DNA of 6,646 bases from an uncultured Bacteroidaceae bacterium (lineage in GTDB: Bacteria; Bacteroidota; Bacteroidia; Bacteroidales; Bacteroidaceae), in assembly GCA_904502185.1 (NCBI GenBank), contig CAJGDX010000104.1:1-6646 (forward strand), read 5' to 3'. The position numbers were made by a program, and so were the translations under genes. The notes beneath the pieces are model-generated. The model did no database searches and was not told where the DNA came from. It saw nothing but the letters and a program-made list of their open reading frames with translations. The first letter of the stretch is position 1. Each line of letters opens with the position of its first letter. Below are positions 1 to 5,788 of this stretch, piece after piece.

Positions 1-69
1 AACAGAGAAGTTAAGCCCAACCGCGCCGATGGTACTGCATTTAGTTGTGGGAGAGTAGGTCGTCGCCAC
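1..69 (+). rRNA. rrf: 5S ribosomal RNA, 3' part only
   Basis: The first ~69 bases match the 3' half of a bacterial 5S rRNA. Visible landmarks are the loop segment AACAGAGAAGTTAAGCCC, then GCGCCGATGGTACTGC and the closing GGGAGAGTAGGTCGTCGCCAC. The 5' part lies before the window, so this is a partial gene at the end of an rrn operon. A run of seven T follows directly (70-76), and a separate strong terminator comes next. The exact 3' end is estimated to within a few bases, because the 5' strand that pairs with it is missing. Confidence 0.95.
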
Positions 70-80
70 TTTTTTTCAGT

Positions 81-121
81 GAGTTCTTTCAGTTCAATCG
101 AGCTGAGAGAACTCTTTTTTT
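81..121 (+). terminator. Rho-independent terminator of the rRNA operon
   Basis: A 15-bp stem is formed by 81-95 and 100-114 with an AATC loop (96-99). It is fully paired apart from two G-U pairs and is followed by seven T (115-121). This is the end of the rrn operon and should insulate the next operon from rRNA transcription. Confidence 0.9.
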
Positions 122-160
122 GTATAGATGCCTGCTTATTTAAAAAATATTTCGTTTTTA

Positions 161-190
161 TGCAACCTTTCGGAATTTTATTCTGTCTAA
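161..190 (+). promoter_or_regulatory. Putative ECF sigma-type (autoregulatory) promoter
   Basis: TGCAACC (161-167) and TGTCTAA (184-190) are separated by 16 bases. This resembles the general ECF layout of an AAC-containing -35 element and a GTC-containing -10 element. It lies 30 bases upstream of the first gene of an operon that itself encodes an ECF sigma factor, as expected for autoregulation. No TAnnTTTG housekeeping box is evident in this gap. The assignment rests on motif resemblance and context; the start of transcription would be near 196. Confidence 0.55.
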
Positions 191-220
191 CACATAGAAA
201 CATTAATAAACATAAATATC

Positions 221-826
221 ATGAAAAAACTATTCAAACTATTCTTCTTAGGAGGATTTTCTATTCTTATGCTATGTGCTTGTAATGCAGGACAGAGTAA
301 GGCTAGGGTTGATGTTGATGCTGAAATTTTACAGTCATTGCCCGATTCGGTGAGACAGGATGCCCTTTACCGTATGATTAGTTCTGTTGAAAAATATAAT
401 GAGCAGGCTTTTGACTTTTGGGAACCGCTAGTAAGAAAATCCGATTATATTATTATGGGTGTGGCGTTGTCTTTGATTTTCTCACTCTCCGTACTCATTA
501 TTATATATATAGTGCTTAAAGCGCGCAACCGTCAACTGAAATCTGAGTTGGAAATTACTGAGAAACTGCTTGAGCGTATTGAGCGTTTGCAGGAATTGAA
601 TATTAATATTCCTGATGTAAAATCTTTGATTCCATACACTTTCAATAAGGGTAAGACTCCTTATATGTTCGATGCAACTATATTAGGTGCGGGTATTGCT
701 CTCCTTGTCTTTGCAACTCAATATAGTGAGGAGTTTTTTGGCATGCTCGGTATCTCGCTTATCAGCATCGGTGCTTTGCGTTGTATTGTACATATTATTG
801 CTTATTTTAATAACAATAACAGGTAA
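221..826 (+). CDS. Membrane protein with lipoprotein-like signal and coiled coil, first gene of ECF sigma operon (DUF6249-like)
   Basis: The protein has 201 residues. The N-terminus is a signal peptide with a lipobox-like LCAC ending at Cys21; the Cys at -2 is uncommon. Residues 22-75 are a polar, probably periplasmic stretch containing DSVRQDALYRMISSVEKYN. A strong TM segment follows (about 77-98), then a basic and coiled-coil-like region (about 99-145, KSELEITEKLLERIERLQEL), and two more hydrophobic segments (about 152-166 and 172-194). The layout recalls the DUF6249 proteins often found beside ECF sigma genes in Bacteroides, but this is from memory and not tested. The start is ATG 221, preceded by an A/T-rich leader without Shine-Dalgarno, normal for Bacteroidota. 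The sigma gene begins 8 bases after the stop. A role as membrane sensor or partner of the sigma/anti-sigma pair is inferred from position only. Confidence 0.8.
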   Translation: MKKLFKLFFLGGFSILMLCACNAGQSKARVDVDAEILQSLPDSVRQDALYRMISSVEKYNEQAFDFWEPLVRKSDYIIMGVALSLIFSLSVLIIIYIVLKARNRQLKSELEITEKLLERIERLQELNINIPDVKSLIPYTFNKGKTPYMFDATILGAGIALLVFATQYSEEFFGMLGISLISIGALRCIVHIIAYFNNNNR

Positions 827-834
827 ATGCGGAA

Positions 835-1392
835 ATGAGTCGTCCCGATGAATTATTGTGGATATCTCAGGCTGCTCTTCTTGGTGATAAGAGGGCTTTC
901 GGAAGGCTCATGCAAAGGTATCATCAGCGTGTACGCCGTTATTTCTTGATGATCACAAATGGCGACAGGGCTTTGAGCGACGACCTCGCACAAATTGCTT
1001 TCATTCGTGCGTGGCAGGGTATTGCAGGTTTTAAGATGCTATCCTCTTTCTCTACGTGGCTCTATCGTATCGCTTATACAACGTGGTGCAATCATATCAC
1101 TTCCGTGAAATGCCATTTGTCGATTGATGAAGTTTCTGTTTCGGAGGTTGTGTACTCCATGTGTGATGAACCACCTCCGGACAGTGACAGGGATAATTAT
1201 TTGCGCAAGGCTGTTGCCCTGCTCAATGATGCAGAACGCAATTGCATTACTCTTTACTATTTGGAAGAGCTTTCCATTAGAGATATTGAAAAAATTACAG
1301 GTTATAAACAGGGTACCATCAAGTCGCACCTCTCTCGTGGCAGGGAGCATCTGCGGGCGGTACTTAAGAAATCCGATGCTGATGAAAAATAA
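835..1392 (+). CDS. RNA polymerase ECF-type sigma-70 family sigma factor
   Basis: At 185 residues it has the usual ECF sigma length and only sigma regions 2 and 4. Region 2 spans about 20-88: DLAQIAFIRAW (50-60) is the core-binding helix and FSTWLYRIAYTTWCNH (72-87) the -10 recognition and melting part. An acidic linker (about 95-121) follows. Region 4 spans about 124-176, with a helix-turn-helix (ELSIRDIEKITGYKQGTIKSHLSRGREHLR region, 145-174) that would read the -35 element. The start is ATG 835, 8 bases after the upstream stop, and the 3' end overlaps the next gene by 11 bases, so translation of the three genes is probably coupled. It should direct RNA polymerase to a small regulon, probably including its own operon through the element at 161-190. 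The ECF subgroup was not determined. Confidence 0.95.
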   Translation: MSRPDELLWISQAALLGDKRAFGRLMQRYHQRVRRYFLMITNGDRALSDDLAQIAFIRAWQGIAGFKMLSSFSTWLYRIAYTTWCNHITSVKCHLSIDEVSVSEVVYSMCDEPPPDSDRDNYLRKAVALLNDAERNCITLYYLEELSIRDIEKITGYKQGTIKSHLSRGREHLRAVLKKSDADEK

Positions 1393-1747
1393 TGATGAAG
1401 AATTGAAAAGGGCGCTCTCTGACCTTTATGGCGTGGAGCAGGATGATGCTTTTGTCGAAAGGACATTGCAGCGCTTGCCTTCGCGTGGTGCCAAGTGGTT
1501 GTGGCTGATTCTTGGCAACGTTGCTATTTGGGGATGTGTTCTGTTGTTGGCAGTGTTATATTTCCCTGTGATTGTACGCTCCATGGCAGATGTTATTGCC
1601 GATTTGTCTTTAAAGCAGATGCCTGACTGCGATTCCCTCGCTGTACCTATGGCTTGTGTCATTGTGTTGTTTGTGGCTGTTATCTACTGCATGGAACTTC
1701 TTGATGATTATTATCGCTCGATGTTACGTCGGTCGCCTGATGACTGA
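1382..1747 (+). CDS. Small two-TM protein, putative anti-sigma factor (DUF5056-like)
   Basis: The protein has 121 residues. An acidic, helical N-terminus (1-37) ends in DDAFVERTLQRLP. A TM segment follows (about 39-63), then a short external loop (64-87), a second TM (about 88-107) and a basic tail ending RSMLRRSPDD. The helical N-terminus with an xRVxxRLP-like ending before two TMs resembles Bacteroidales DUF5056 proteins, recalled from memory. Position directly after, and overlapping, an ECF sigma gene is typical of an anti-sigma factor, and the N-terminus would be the sigma-binding part. The zinc anti-sigma HxxxCxxC motif is absent. The start is taken as ATG 1382, giving MKNNDEEL; ATG 1376 in the same frame would add two residues. 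An in-frame extension further upstream overlaps the sigma gene heavily and is not credible. Function is inferred from context. Confidence 0.75.
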   Translation: MKNNDEELKRALSDLYGVEQDDAFVERTLQRLPSRGAKWLWLILGNVAIWGCVLLLAVLYFPVIVRSMADVIADLSLKQMPDCDSLAVPMACVIVLFVAVIYCMELLDDYYRSMLRRSPDD

Positions 1748-1780
1748 TTGCAGGTAGTTTACCTTAAATTACTCCACTGA

Positions 1781-1837
1781 TACTGTAAGCATCATAGTCG
1801 AGAGATGGTAGTTCTTTCGTCTGTGATGCTTACGGTG
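1781..1837 (+). other. Long 57-nt stem-loop without U-tract
   Basis: Bases 1781-1805 pair with 1813-1837 around a 7-base loop (TGGTAGT). Of 25 positions, 24 pair (a few as G-U) and one is a T-T mismatch (1798/1820). The core is a perfect 10-bp inverted repeat, GTAAGCATCA (1785-1794) with TGATGCTTAC (1824-1833). No T-run follows, so it is not a classic terminator. It starts 33 bases after the sigma operon ends and could be an mRNA 3'-end stabiliser, a factor-dependent terminator, a structured RNA or a small palindromic element. Confidence 0.75.
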
Positions 1838-1983
1838 CCTGATGAGGTTTAGATTACTATTGCTATGATTATATATAACTCATGTGCATAATGAGGACTT
1901 TGCTCGCCGGCAATGTCTCCTTCAAGTTAAGAAGTTTAAGAAGCTGTGTTTTAATTTTTTCTCTTGAATTTTCCATTTCACCC

Positions 1984-2020
1984 GATAAATATTGATAAAA
2001 GTTCGATAAATTTGAATAAA
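1984..2020. repeat. Helically phased GATAAA repeat
   Basis: GATAAA occurs at 1984, 1994 and 2005, followed by GAATAAA at 2014. The start-to-start spacing of 10, 11 and 9 bases is about one helical turn. The array sits about 105-140 bases upstream of the hydrolase start. It could be a curved-DNA element or a multi-site binding region; an AT-rich coincidence is possible. Confidence 0.5.
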
Positions 2021-2125
2021 AACATCGTTTATTGCTCTATTCTGCCCAATTTGCCTCTTTTTTTACATTACCGTTTTTATTTTCTTTGCTAAAGAAAAAT
2101 AATACGTATATAGCCATTTGTGTAT

Positions 2126-3508
2126 ATGAAAAGAATTTTAATCTCTGTTTTTTCTCTTGCATTGTTACTCCTTGTTGCTTGTGTGCAGAAGGTTGCAATT
2201 GCAACATCAGGTACGTGGTCGGGTAAAATACCTTTAGGGGCAAATAAACTTGATGTATCTTTTGCAATCACTTCTCTGCCAGCTGGTAAGTTACAGTGTA
2301 CAATGGATGTTCCGCAGCAGGGTGCAAAAGATATACCTGTCGAATTGCAGAAGAATGATTCCGACAGCCTGATTATTTCAATTCCACTGTTGCAGGCACG
2401 TTACAGTGGTTATAAAGTCTCTTCGGAGAGCATCGAAGGTCTGTTTGTGCAAAATGGAGTGTCGTTGCCACTGAATCTTCGTCCGGGAGCAATCGTTGTT
2501 AATCGTCCTCAGACACCGCTGCCGCCTTTCGTTTATAAAACCGAGGAGGTTGTTTTTAAGAACGAGGCTGAGGGTGCGGAATTGTCAGGAACATTGACAT
2601 ACCCCGTAGGTTATGATAAGTCTTCTCCTGTTTCAGTGGTGCTTATGGTTACAGGTAGCGGTAGTCAGGATAGAAACGAGGAGTTGTTCAATCATAAACC
2701 TTTCCTTGTGATTGCCGATTATCTTGCGAAAAACGGAATAGCCTCCTTAAGGTATGACGATAGGGGTGTTGGCTCTTCTAAAGGCAGTACAAAGGATGTG
2801 ACCACACTGAATTACCTCTCTGATGCAAAGGCTGGAATATCATATTTGCGCTCTCTTGGCAAGTTTGAAAAGGTAGGTGTAATAGGTCATAGCGAGGGCG
2901 GGACAATAGCTTTTATGCTCGGTGCTGACGGTTGTGCCGACTTCTTGGTTTCCATGGCAGGTAGCGCTGCGGTTGGTGTAGATGTTATTTTGGGGCAGAA
3001 TCGTATAATTTTGCAACAGAAGAGAGTGCCGCAGAATATTATCAACGACTATATCTCGGCTTTGAAAATAATATATAAGGATAGAGTCGCTCGAAAAGAG
3101 ATTGCAGATAATTCGGCATACGTTGCCGAATTGTGTAAAGCCAACGGATATGTGTTGCCAGATAATCTGAAGGCTAACCTCAAGGAATGTATCACGGCGG
3201 GTGGCGAATGGTTTACATGGTTCCTGGAATATAATCCCGCGGAAGTCATCAGCAGGGTAACTTGTCCGGTGATGGCTTTAAATGGCAGTATGGATATGCA
3301 GGTCCTGTGCAAGGACAATCTGTCGGTTATTAAGAATAATCTCCCCCACAATGAAAAGAGTGTGATAAAAGAGTATGACTCCTTGAACCATCTGTTCCAG
3401 AATTGTACGGCTGCCACGGCACTCGATTACGGAGCAATCGAAGAGACTATATCTGAAAAGGTTCTTGTTGATATTGCCGGTTGGATAAATTCTGTGGTTT
3501 TGCCATAA
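2126..3508 (+). CDS. Lipoprotein alpha/beta hydrolase (esterase/S33-like)
   Basis: The protein has 460 residues. A lipoprotein signal peptide (MKRILISVFSLALLLLVAC, lipidated Cys19) is followed by VQK, with no acidic surface-export signal, so a periplasm-facing location is likely. Residues about 28-125 form a beta-rich N-terminal domain. The alpha/beta hydrolase domain runs from about 145 to the end: oxyanion region TGSGSQDRN (176-184), RYDDRGVGSS, nucleophile elbow GHSEGG with Ser256, Asp390 in NGSMDMQV, and His422 in LNHLFQ, so the triad is complete. The plan resembles the EstD-like/Hydrolase_4 esterases common in Bacteroidota; the substrate is unknown. The start is ATG 2126, because an in-frame GTG at 2120 only adds two residues before a clean signal peptide. 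It appears to be a single-gene unit. Confidence 0.9.
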   Translation: MKRILISVFSLALLLLVACVQKVAIATSGTWSGKIPLGANKLDVSFAITSLPAGKLQCTMDVPQQGAKDIPVELQKNDSDSLIISIPLLQARYSGYKVSSESIEGLFVQNGVSLPLNLRPGAIVVNRPQTPLPPFVYKTEEVVFKNEAEGAELSGTLTYPVGYDKSSPVSVVLMVTGSGSQDRNEELFNHKPFLVIADYLAKNGIASLRYDDRGVGSSKGSTKDVTTLNYLSDAKAGISYLRSLGKFEKVGVIGHSEGGTIAFMLGADGCADFLVSMAGSAAVGVDVILGQNRIILQQKRVPQNIINDYISALKIIYKDRVARKEIADNSAYVAELCKANGYVLPDNLKANLKECITAGGEWFTWFLEYNPAEVISRVTCPVMALNGSMDMQVLCKDNLSVIKNNLPHNEKSVIKEYDSLNHLFQNCTAATALDYGAIEETISEKVLVDIAGWINSVVLP

Positions 3509-3510
3509 TG

Positions 3511-3544
3511 GCGGCTCTTTTGCTTTAAACTTCAAAGTTGCCGC
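3511..3544 (+). other. Weak inverted repeat after the hydrolase gene
   Basis: GCGGC (3511-3515) pairs with GCCGC (3540-3544), with a small nested AACT/AGTT inside. It starts two bases after the hydrolase stop but has no T-run, so it is at best a poor terminator. Confidence 0.3.
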
Positions 3545-3604
3545 TCGGCCCACTTCTGAACTATATAAATTTATCTACTTAAAATGTGTGTAATATACTA
3601 ATCG

Positions 3605-3642
3605 ATCTTTTTTATCGTTAATTATTATGTATTAAAAAAGAT
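3605..3642 (+). promoter_or_regulatory. Perfect 10-bp inverted repeat at the kinase gene start
   Basis: ATCTTTTTTA (3605-3614) and TAAAAAAGAT (3633-3642) are exact reverse complements separated by 18 AT-rich bases. The right arm ends 5 bases before the ATG, where a ribosome would bind. In RNA it could form a hairpin that limits initiation, and as DNA it could be an operator. AT-rich chance pairing cannot be excluded. No TAnnTTTG box was found in the 139-base gap. Confidence 0.4.
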
Positions 3643-3647
3643 AAACC

Positions 3648-4805
3648 ATGCAGTGGATAAATAGTTTCAGGCGTATAAAGATAGTATTGATAATATGTGC
3701 AGCACTGATAGCTGCAATATCTCTCTTTATCTCCGATGCACTTGTCTCCGACCTCAAACAAGAGGAGTTGCGCAAGATGCAGGTGTGGGCCGAGGCAATG
3801 CGTTCGTTGAACAGCGCCGATGAAAGTACCGACCTCAGCCTTGTGCTGACTGTGCTTGATGGCAATAATACCATTCCTGTGATTGTGACCGACACAAAGG
3901 GAGCAATCAATAATTTCAGAAATATTGAGATTGACGCCGACGACGACTCGCTTGCAGTGCTGCTGGGCATGGTTGCAACGATGCGTGCCGATGGAAATAT
4001 CATTCGTATCGATCTTGGCGCTGATGCTCCGGGTGAATACATCGAAGTGTGCTATTCCGATTCGCTTATTCTCACCCGTCTTGCCTACTATCCCTATATT
4101 CAGCTGCTTGTGGCAGTGGTCTTTTTCCTTGTCTGTCTTGTGGCTATTCTCAGTTCCAAGCGTGCCGAACAGGACAGAGTGTGGGTGGGACTTTCCAAAG
4201 AGACAGCTCACCAGCTGGGAACGCCTATTTCGTCGCTTATGGCCTGGACAGAGGTGCTGCGCGACAAATATCCTGCCGACGAACTTCTTCCCGAAATGGA
4301 GAAGGATGTTGCGAGACTGCGCACCATTGCCGAACGCTTCTCTAAGATAGGCTCGGCGCCCGAACCGCAGTCGGACGATATAGTCGCTTTGCTCGAAAGG
4401 GTGGTTGAGTATATCAAACGCCGCACCTCCAACAAGGTGCAGTTTGTATGTCATTTCACCAAGCGCCCGTTGAATGTGAGAATGAATTCACCGTTGATGG
4501 AGTGGGTGGTCGAGAACCTGTGCAAGAATGCCATCGACGCCATGAATGGCGAGGGAACAATCACCATAGATGTCAGCCAGAATGAAGAGTGTGCAGTGAT
4601 TGATTTTTCCGACACAGGCAAAGGTATTCAGAAATCCTGCTTTAAAACAGTGTTCGAACCGGGTTACACAACCAAGCGTCGTGGCTGGGGTCTGGGACTC
4701 TCTTTGGCCAAGCGCATAACCGAACAGTATCACAAAGGTCGCATTTATGTCAAAAATTCCGAGCTTGGAAAGGGAACAACCTTCAGAATAGAATTAAAAA
4801 AGTGA
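3648..4805 (+). CDS. Membrane sensor histidine kinase, orphan
   Basis: The protein has 385 residues. TM1 (about 10-28) and TM2 (about 147-168) enclose a ~118-residue periplasmic sensor region (29-146) with no recognised fold. No HAMP or PAS domain lies between TM2 and the catalytic core. The H-box SKETAHQLGTPISSLMAW carries the likely phosphoacceptor His188. The ATPase domain has the N-box NLCKNAIDAM (Asn294 central), the G1 box DTGKGI (322-327), the F-box FEPGYTTK and the G2 box GWGLGLS (346-352), so it should be catalytically active. The residue after the phospho-His is Gln rather than the usual Glu/Asp, a form common in Bacteroidota. No response regulator gene is within reach in this window, so the partner is unknown. 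The start is ATG 3648, giving a short basic N-terminus before TM1. Confidence 0.93.
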   Translation: MQWINSFRRIKIVLIICAALIAAISLFISDALVSDLKQEELRKMQVWAEAMRSLNSADESTDLSLVLTVLDGNNTIPVIVTDTKGAINNFRNIEIDADDDSLAVLLGMVATMRADGNIIRIDLGADAPGEYIEVCYSDSLILTRLAYYPYIQLLVAVVFFLVCLVAILSSKRAEQDRVWVGLSKETAHQLGTPISSLMAWTEVLRDKYPADELLPEMEKDVARLRTIAERFSKIGSAPEPQSDDIVALLERVVEYIKRRTSNKVQFVCHFTKRPLNVRMNSPLMEWVVENLCKNAIDAMNGEGTITIDVSQNEECAVIDFSDTGKGIQKSCFKTVFEPGYTTKRRGWGLGLSLAKRITEQYHKGRIYVKNSELGKGTTFRIELKK

Positions 4806-4821
4806 ATATTTTACACTTTTT
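4797..4821 (+). terminator. Probable terminator overlapping the kinase stop codon
   Basis: AAAAAGTG (4797-4804) pairs perfectly with CACTTTTT (4814-4821) around a 9-base loop. The 5' arm includes the last codons and part of the TGA stop, and the 3' arm supplies the T-run. The stem is AT-rich and thus weaker than the rrn terminator. By symmetry it could also work on the other strand. Confidence 0.55.
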
Positions 4822-4853
4822 GAGTAATACTCTGAAATTTATTCGTATCTTTG
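4819..4853 (+). promoter_or_regulatory. Bacteroidales housekeeping-type promoter of yceD-rpmF
   Basis: TATCTTTG (4846-4853) is an exact match to the Bacteroides -7 consensus TAnnTTTG. A TTTG (4819-4822) lies 23 bases upstream, slightly more than the usual ~19-21, so the -33 box is less certain. It overlaps the 3' arm of the kinase terminator. Transcription would start near 4857-4860, giving a leader of about 127 bases. Confidence 0.65.
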
Positions 4854-4856
4854 TAG

Positions 4857-4918
4857 CCAAATTTGGAGGTTCATTTGGATTTGTTGGGAAAATTTGTCAA
4901 TAAATCCGGAAAATTTCC
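4857..4918 (+). promoter_or_regulatory. AT-rich leader with repeated AAATTT palindromes
   Basis: The expected transcription start lies on the perfect palindrome CCAAATTTGG (4857-4866). ATTTGG recurs at 4873-4878 and can pair with CCAAAT at 4857-4862. GGAAAATTT occurs at 4887-4895 and again at 4908-4916, inside GGAAAATTTCC (4908-4918). No known riboswitch or ribosomal-protein leader was recognised. Confidence 0.4.
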
Positions 4919-4970
4919 TTGGAATATCAAGTACATCCTATTGTTGTTGATTAAAATAAATATAAAAAAG

Positions 4971-4976
4971 AGGAGG
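4971..4976 (+). promoter_or_regulatory. Full Shine-Dalgarno AGGAGG before yceD
   Basis: AGGAGG stands 10 bases before ATG 4987 and only 4 bases before an in-frame TTG at 4981. Most genes here have no Shine-Dalgarno, as is usual for Bacteroidota. ATG is preferred as the start because the TTG spacing is too short and the TTG form adds only two residues. Confidence 0.6.
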
Positions 4977-4986
4977 ATTTTTGAAA

Positions 4987-5541
4987 ATGGGACGCTTTGA
5001 TAAGTACAGAGTCGATTTGAAGGGAATGAAACAGGCTTCCCTGCAAATGGAGTTCGACCTCGACAATCTGTTCTTTGCAGATATCGACGGTCAGGAATTT
5101 CAGAAGGGCGCAGTAAAGGCAATCGTTGACGTCCGCAACCATCGCGGAGTTTTCGACTTTACCTTTGCAGTCAACGGTACGGTGATTGTACCCTGTGACA
5201 GATGCCTCGACGAAATGGAAGTAGATATAGAGGCCGAGAACAGCCTCAGAGTGAAGTTGGGCGACACATATGCCGATGAAGGCGATACTGTTGTGATACC
5301 TGAAAGCGAGGGCGAGATAAACCTTGCGTGGTATCTTTACGAGTTTATAGCCTTGGCATTGCCAACCAAACGCATTCACGCTCCCGGCAAATGCAATTTG
5401 GATATGTCGGACAAACTGAAGAAACATACACGTCGCGACGAAATGGACGACGAGGAGTGTTTCGACACTGACGAGCGCGAAGAAAGAGAAATAGACCCGC
5501 GATGGGCTGGATTGAAGAATTTACAATTAGAAGATAATTAA
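4987..5541 (+). CDS. yceD: YceD/DUF177 family protein, large-subunit rRNA accumulation
   Basis: The protein has 184 residues and belongs to the YceD (DUF177) family, which in other bacteria is needed for normal 23S rRNA accumulation and is usually encoded just before rpmF. Family signs are the CDRCL motif (Cys70, Cys73) in the central beta region, ALPTKRIHAPGKCN (about 124-137, Cys136) and the C-terminal DPRWAGLKNL (170-179). Between these lies a highly charged acidic/basic segment (about 141-168). The three Cys could bind a metal, which is inferred. The protein is soluble, without signal or TM. rpmF follows 11 bases after its stop and is very likely cotranscribed from the promoter at 4846-4853. 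The role is taken from family and synteny. Confidence 0.92.
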   Translation: MGRFDKYRVDLKGMKQASLQMEFDLDNLFFADIDGQEFQKGAVKAIVDVRNHRGVFDFTFAVNGTVIVPCDRCLDEMEVDIEAENSLRVKLGDTYADEGDTVVIPESEGEINLAWYLYEFIALALPTKRIHAPGKCNLDMSDKLKKHTRRDEMDDEECFDTDEREEREIDPRWAGLKNLQLEDN

Positions 5542-5552
5542 AAAGTAAGAAA

Positions 5553-5738
5553 ATGGCACATCCTAAAAGAAGACAGTCAAAGACAAGAACTGCCAAGAGA
5601 AGAACAAACGACAAGGCAGTAGCTCCTACACTCGCTATATGCCCCAACTGCGGTGAGTGGCATGTTTATCACACCGTATGCGGTGCGTGTGGTTACTACA
5701 GAGGTAAGCTCGCTATCGAGAAACAGGCAGCAGTCTAA
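5553..5738 (+). CDS. rpmF: 50S ribosomal protein L32
   Basis: This is a 61-residue basic protein starting MAHPKRRQSKTRTAKRR, the hallmark L32 N-terminus that threads into 23S rRNA. The C-terminal half has a four-cysteine zinc ribbon, CPNC (Cys30, Cys33) and CGAC (Cys43, Cys46), followed by GYYRG. The zinc-binding (C+) form is therefore intact. Length is normal for the family. It follows yceD by 11 bases without a Shine-Dalgarno, consistent with a two-gene operon. The short tail EKQAAV is unremarkable. Confidence 0.98.
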   Translation: MAHPKRRQSKTRTAKRRTNDKAVAPTLAICPNCGEWHVYHTVCGACGYYRGKLAIEKQAAV

Positions 5739-5746
5739 CCATAGTA

Positions 5747-5772
5747 ACCGGATGAAAATAACACAATCCGGT
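5747..5772 (+). other. Stem-loop just after rpmF
   Basis: ACCGGAT (5747-5753) and ATCCGGT (5766-5772) form a perfect 7-bp stem around a 12-base A-rich loop. There is no T-run. It starts 9 bases after the rpmF stop and precedes the true terminator, so it may protect the mRNA 3' end. Confidence 0.5.
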
Positions 5773-5788
5773 ATTGTGGAAAATTTAT

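Larger units (their letters stand above)
1748..2125. other. 378-base intergenic region, no convincing gene
   Basis: No convincing coding sequence is seen. The left part holds a long stem-loop (1781-1837) and a weaker one (1895-1918: GGAC/GTCT plus TTGC/GCAA around a TCGCCG loop, with one mismatch). A near-duplicated TTAAGAAG follows (1927-1942). The right part is very AT-rich with a phased GATAAA repeat (1984-2020). TTTG at 2085-2088 followed by TATATAG (2107-2113) could be a weak promoter, but it would leave almost no leader before ATG 2126, so the hydrolase promoter is unresolved. Confidence 0.7.

Noticed and set aside
1124..1381. Long N-terminal extension of the putative anti-sigma protein
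   Set aside because: It would overlap most of sigma region 4 in another frame and has no natural start; the credible start is at 1376-1382.
1891..1995. Small 34-codon open frame in the intergenic region
   Set aside because: It has no ribosome site, no recognisable peptide and a low-complexity context; it is probably chance.
2192..2205. Perfect 14-base palindrome GTTGCAATTGCAAC in the hydrolase gene
   Set aside because: It lies within the coding sequence (Val-Ala-Ile-Ala-Thr), and about 0.4 such palindromes are expected by chance in a window of this size; no supporting context.
3618..4454. Long antisense open frame (278 codons) opposite the kinase gene
   Set aside because: It lies inside a clear histidine kinase gene, and its translation is rich in His, Cys and Arg with no recognisable domain, so it is a shadow frame.
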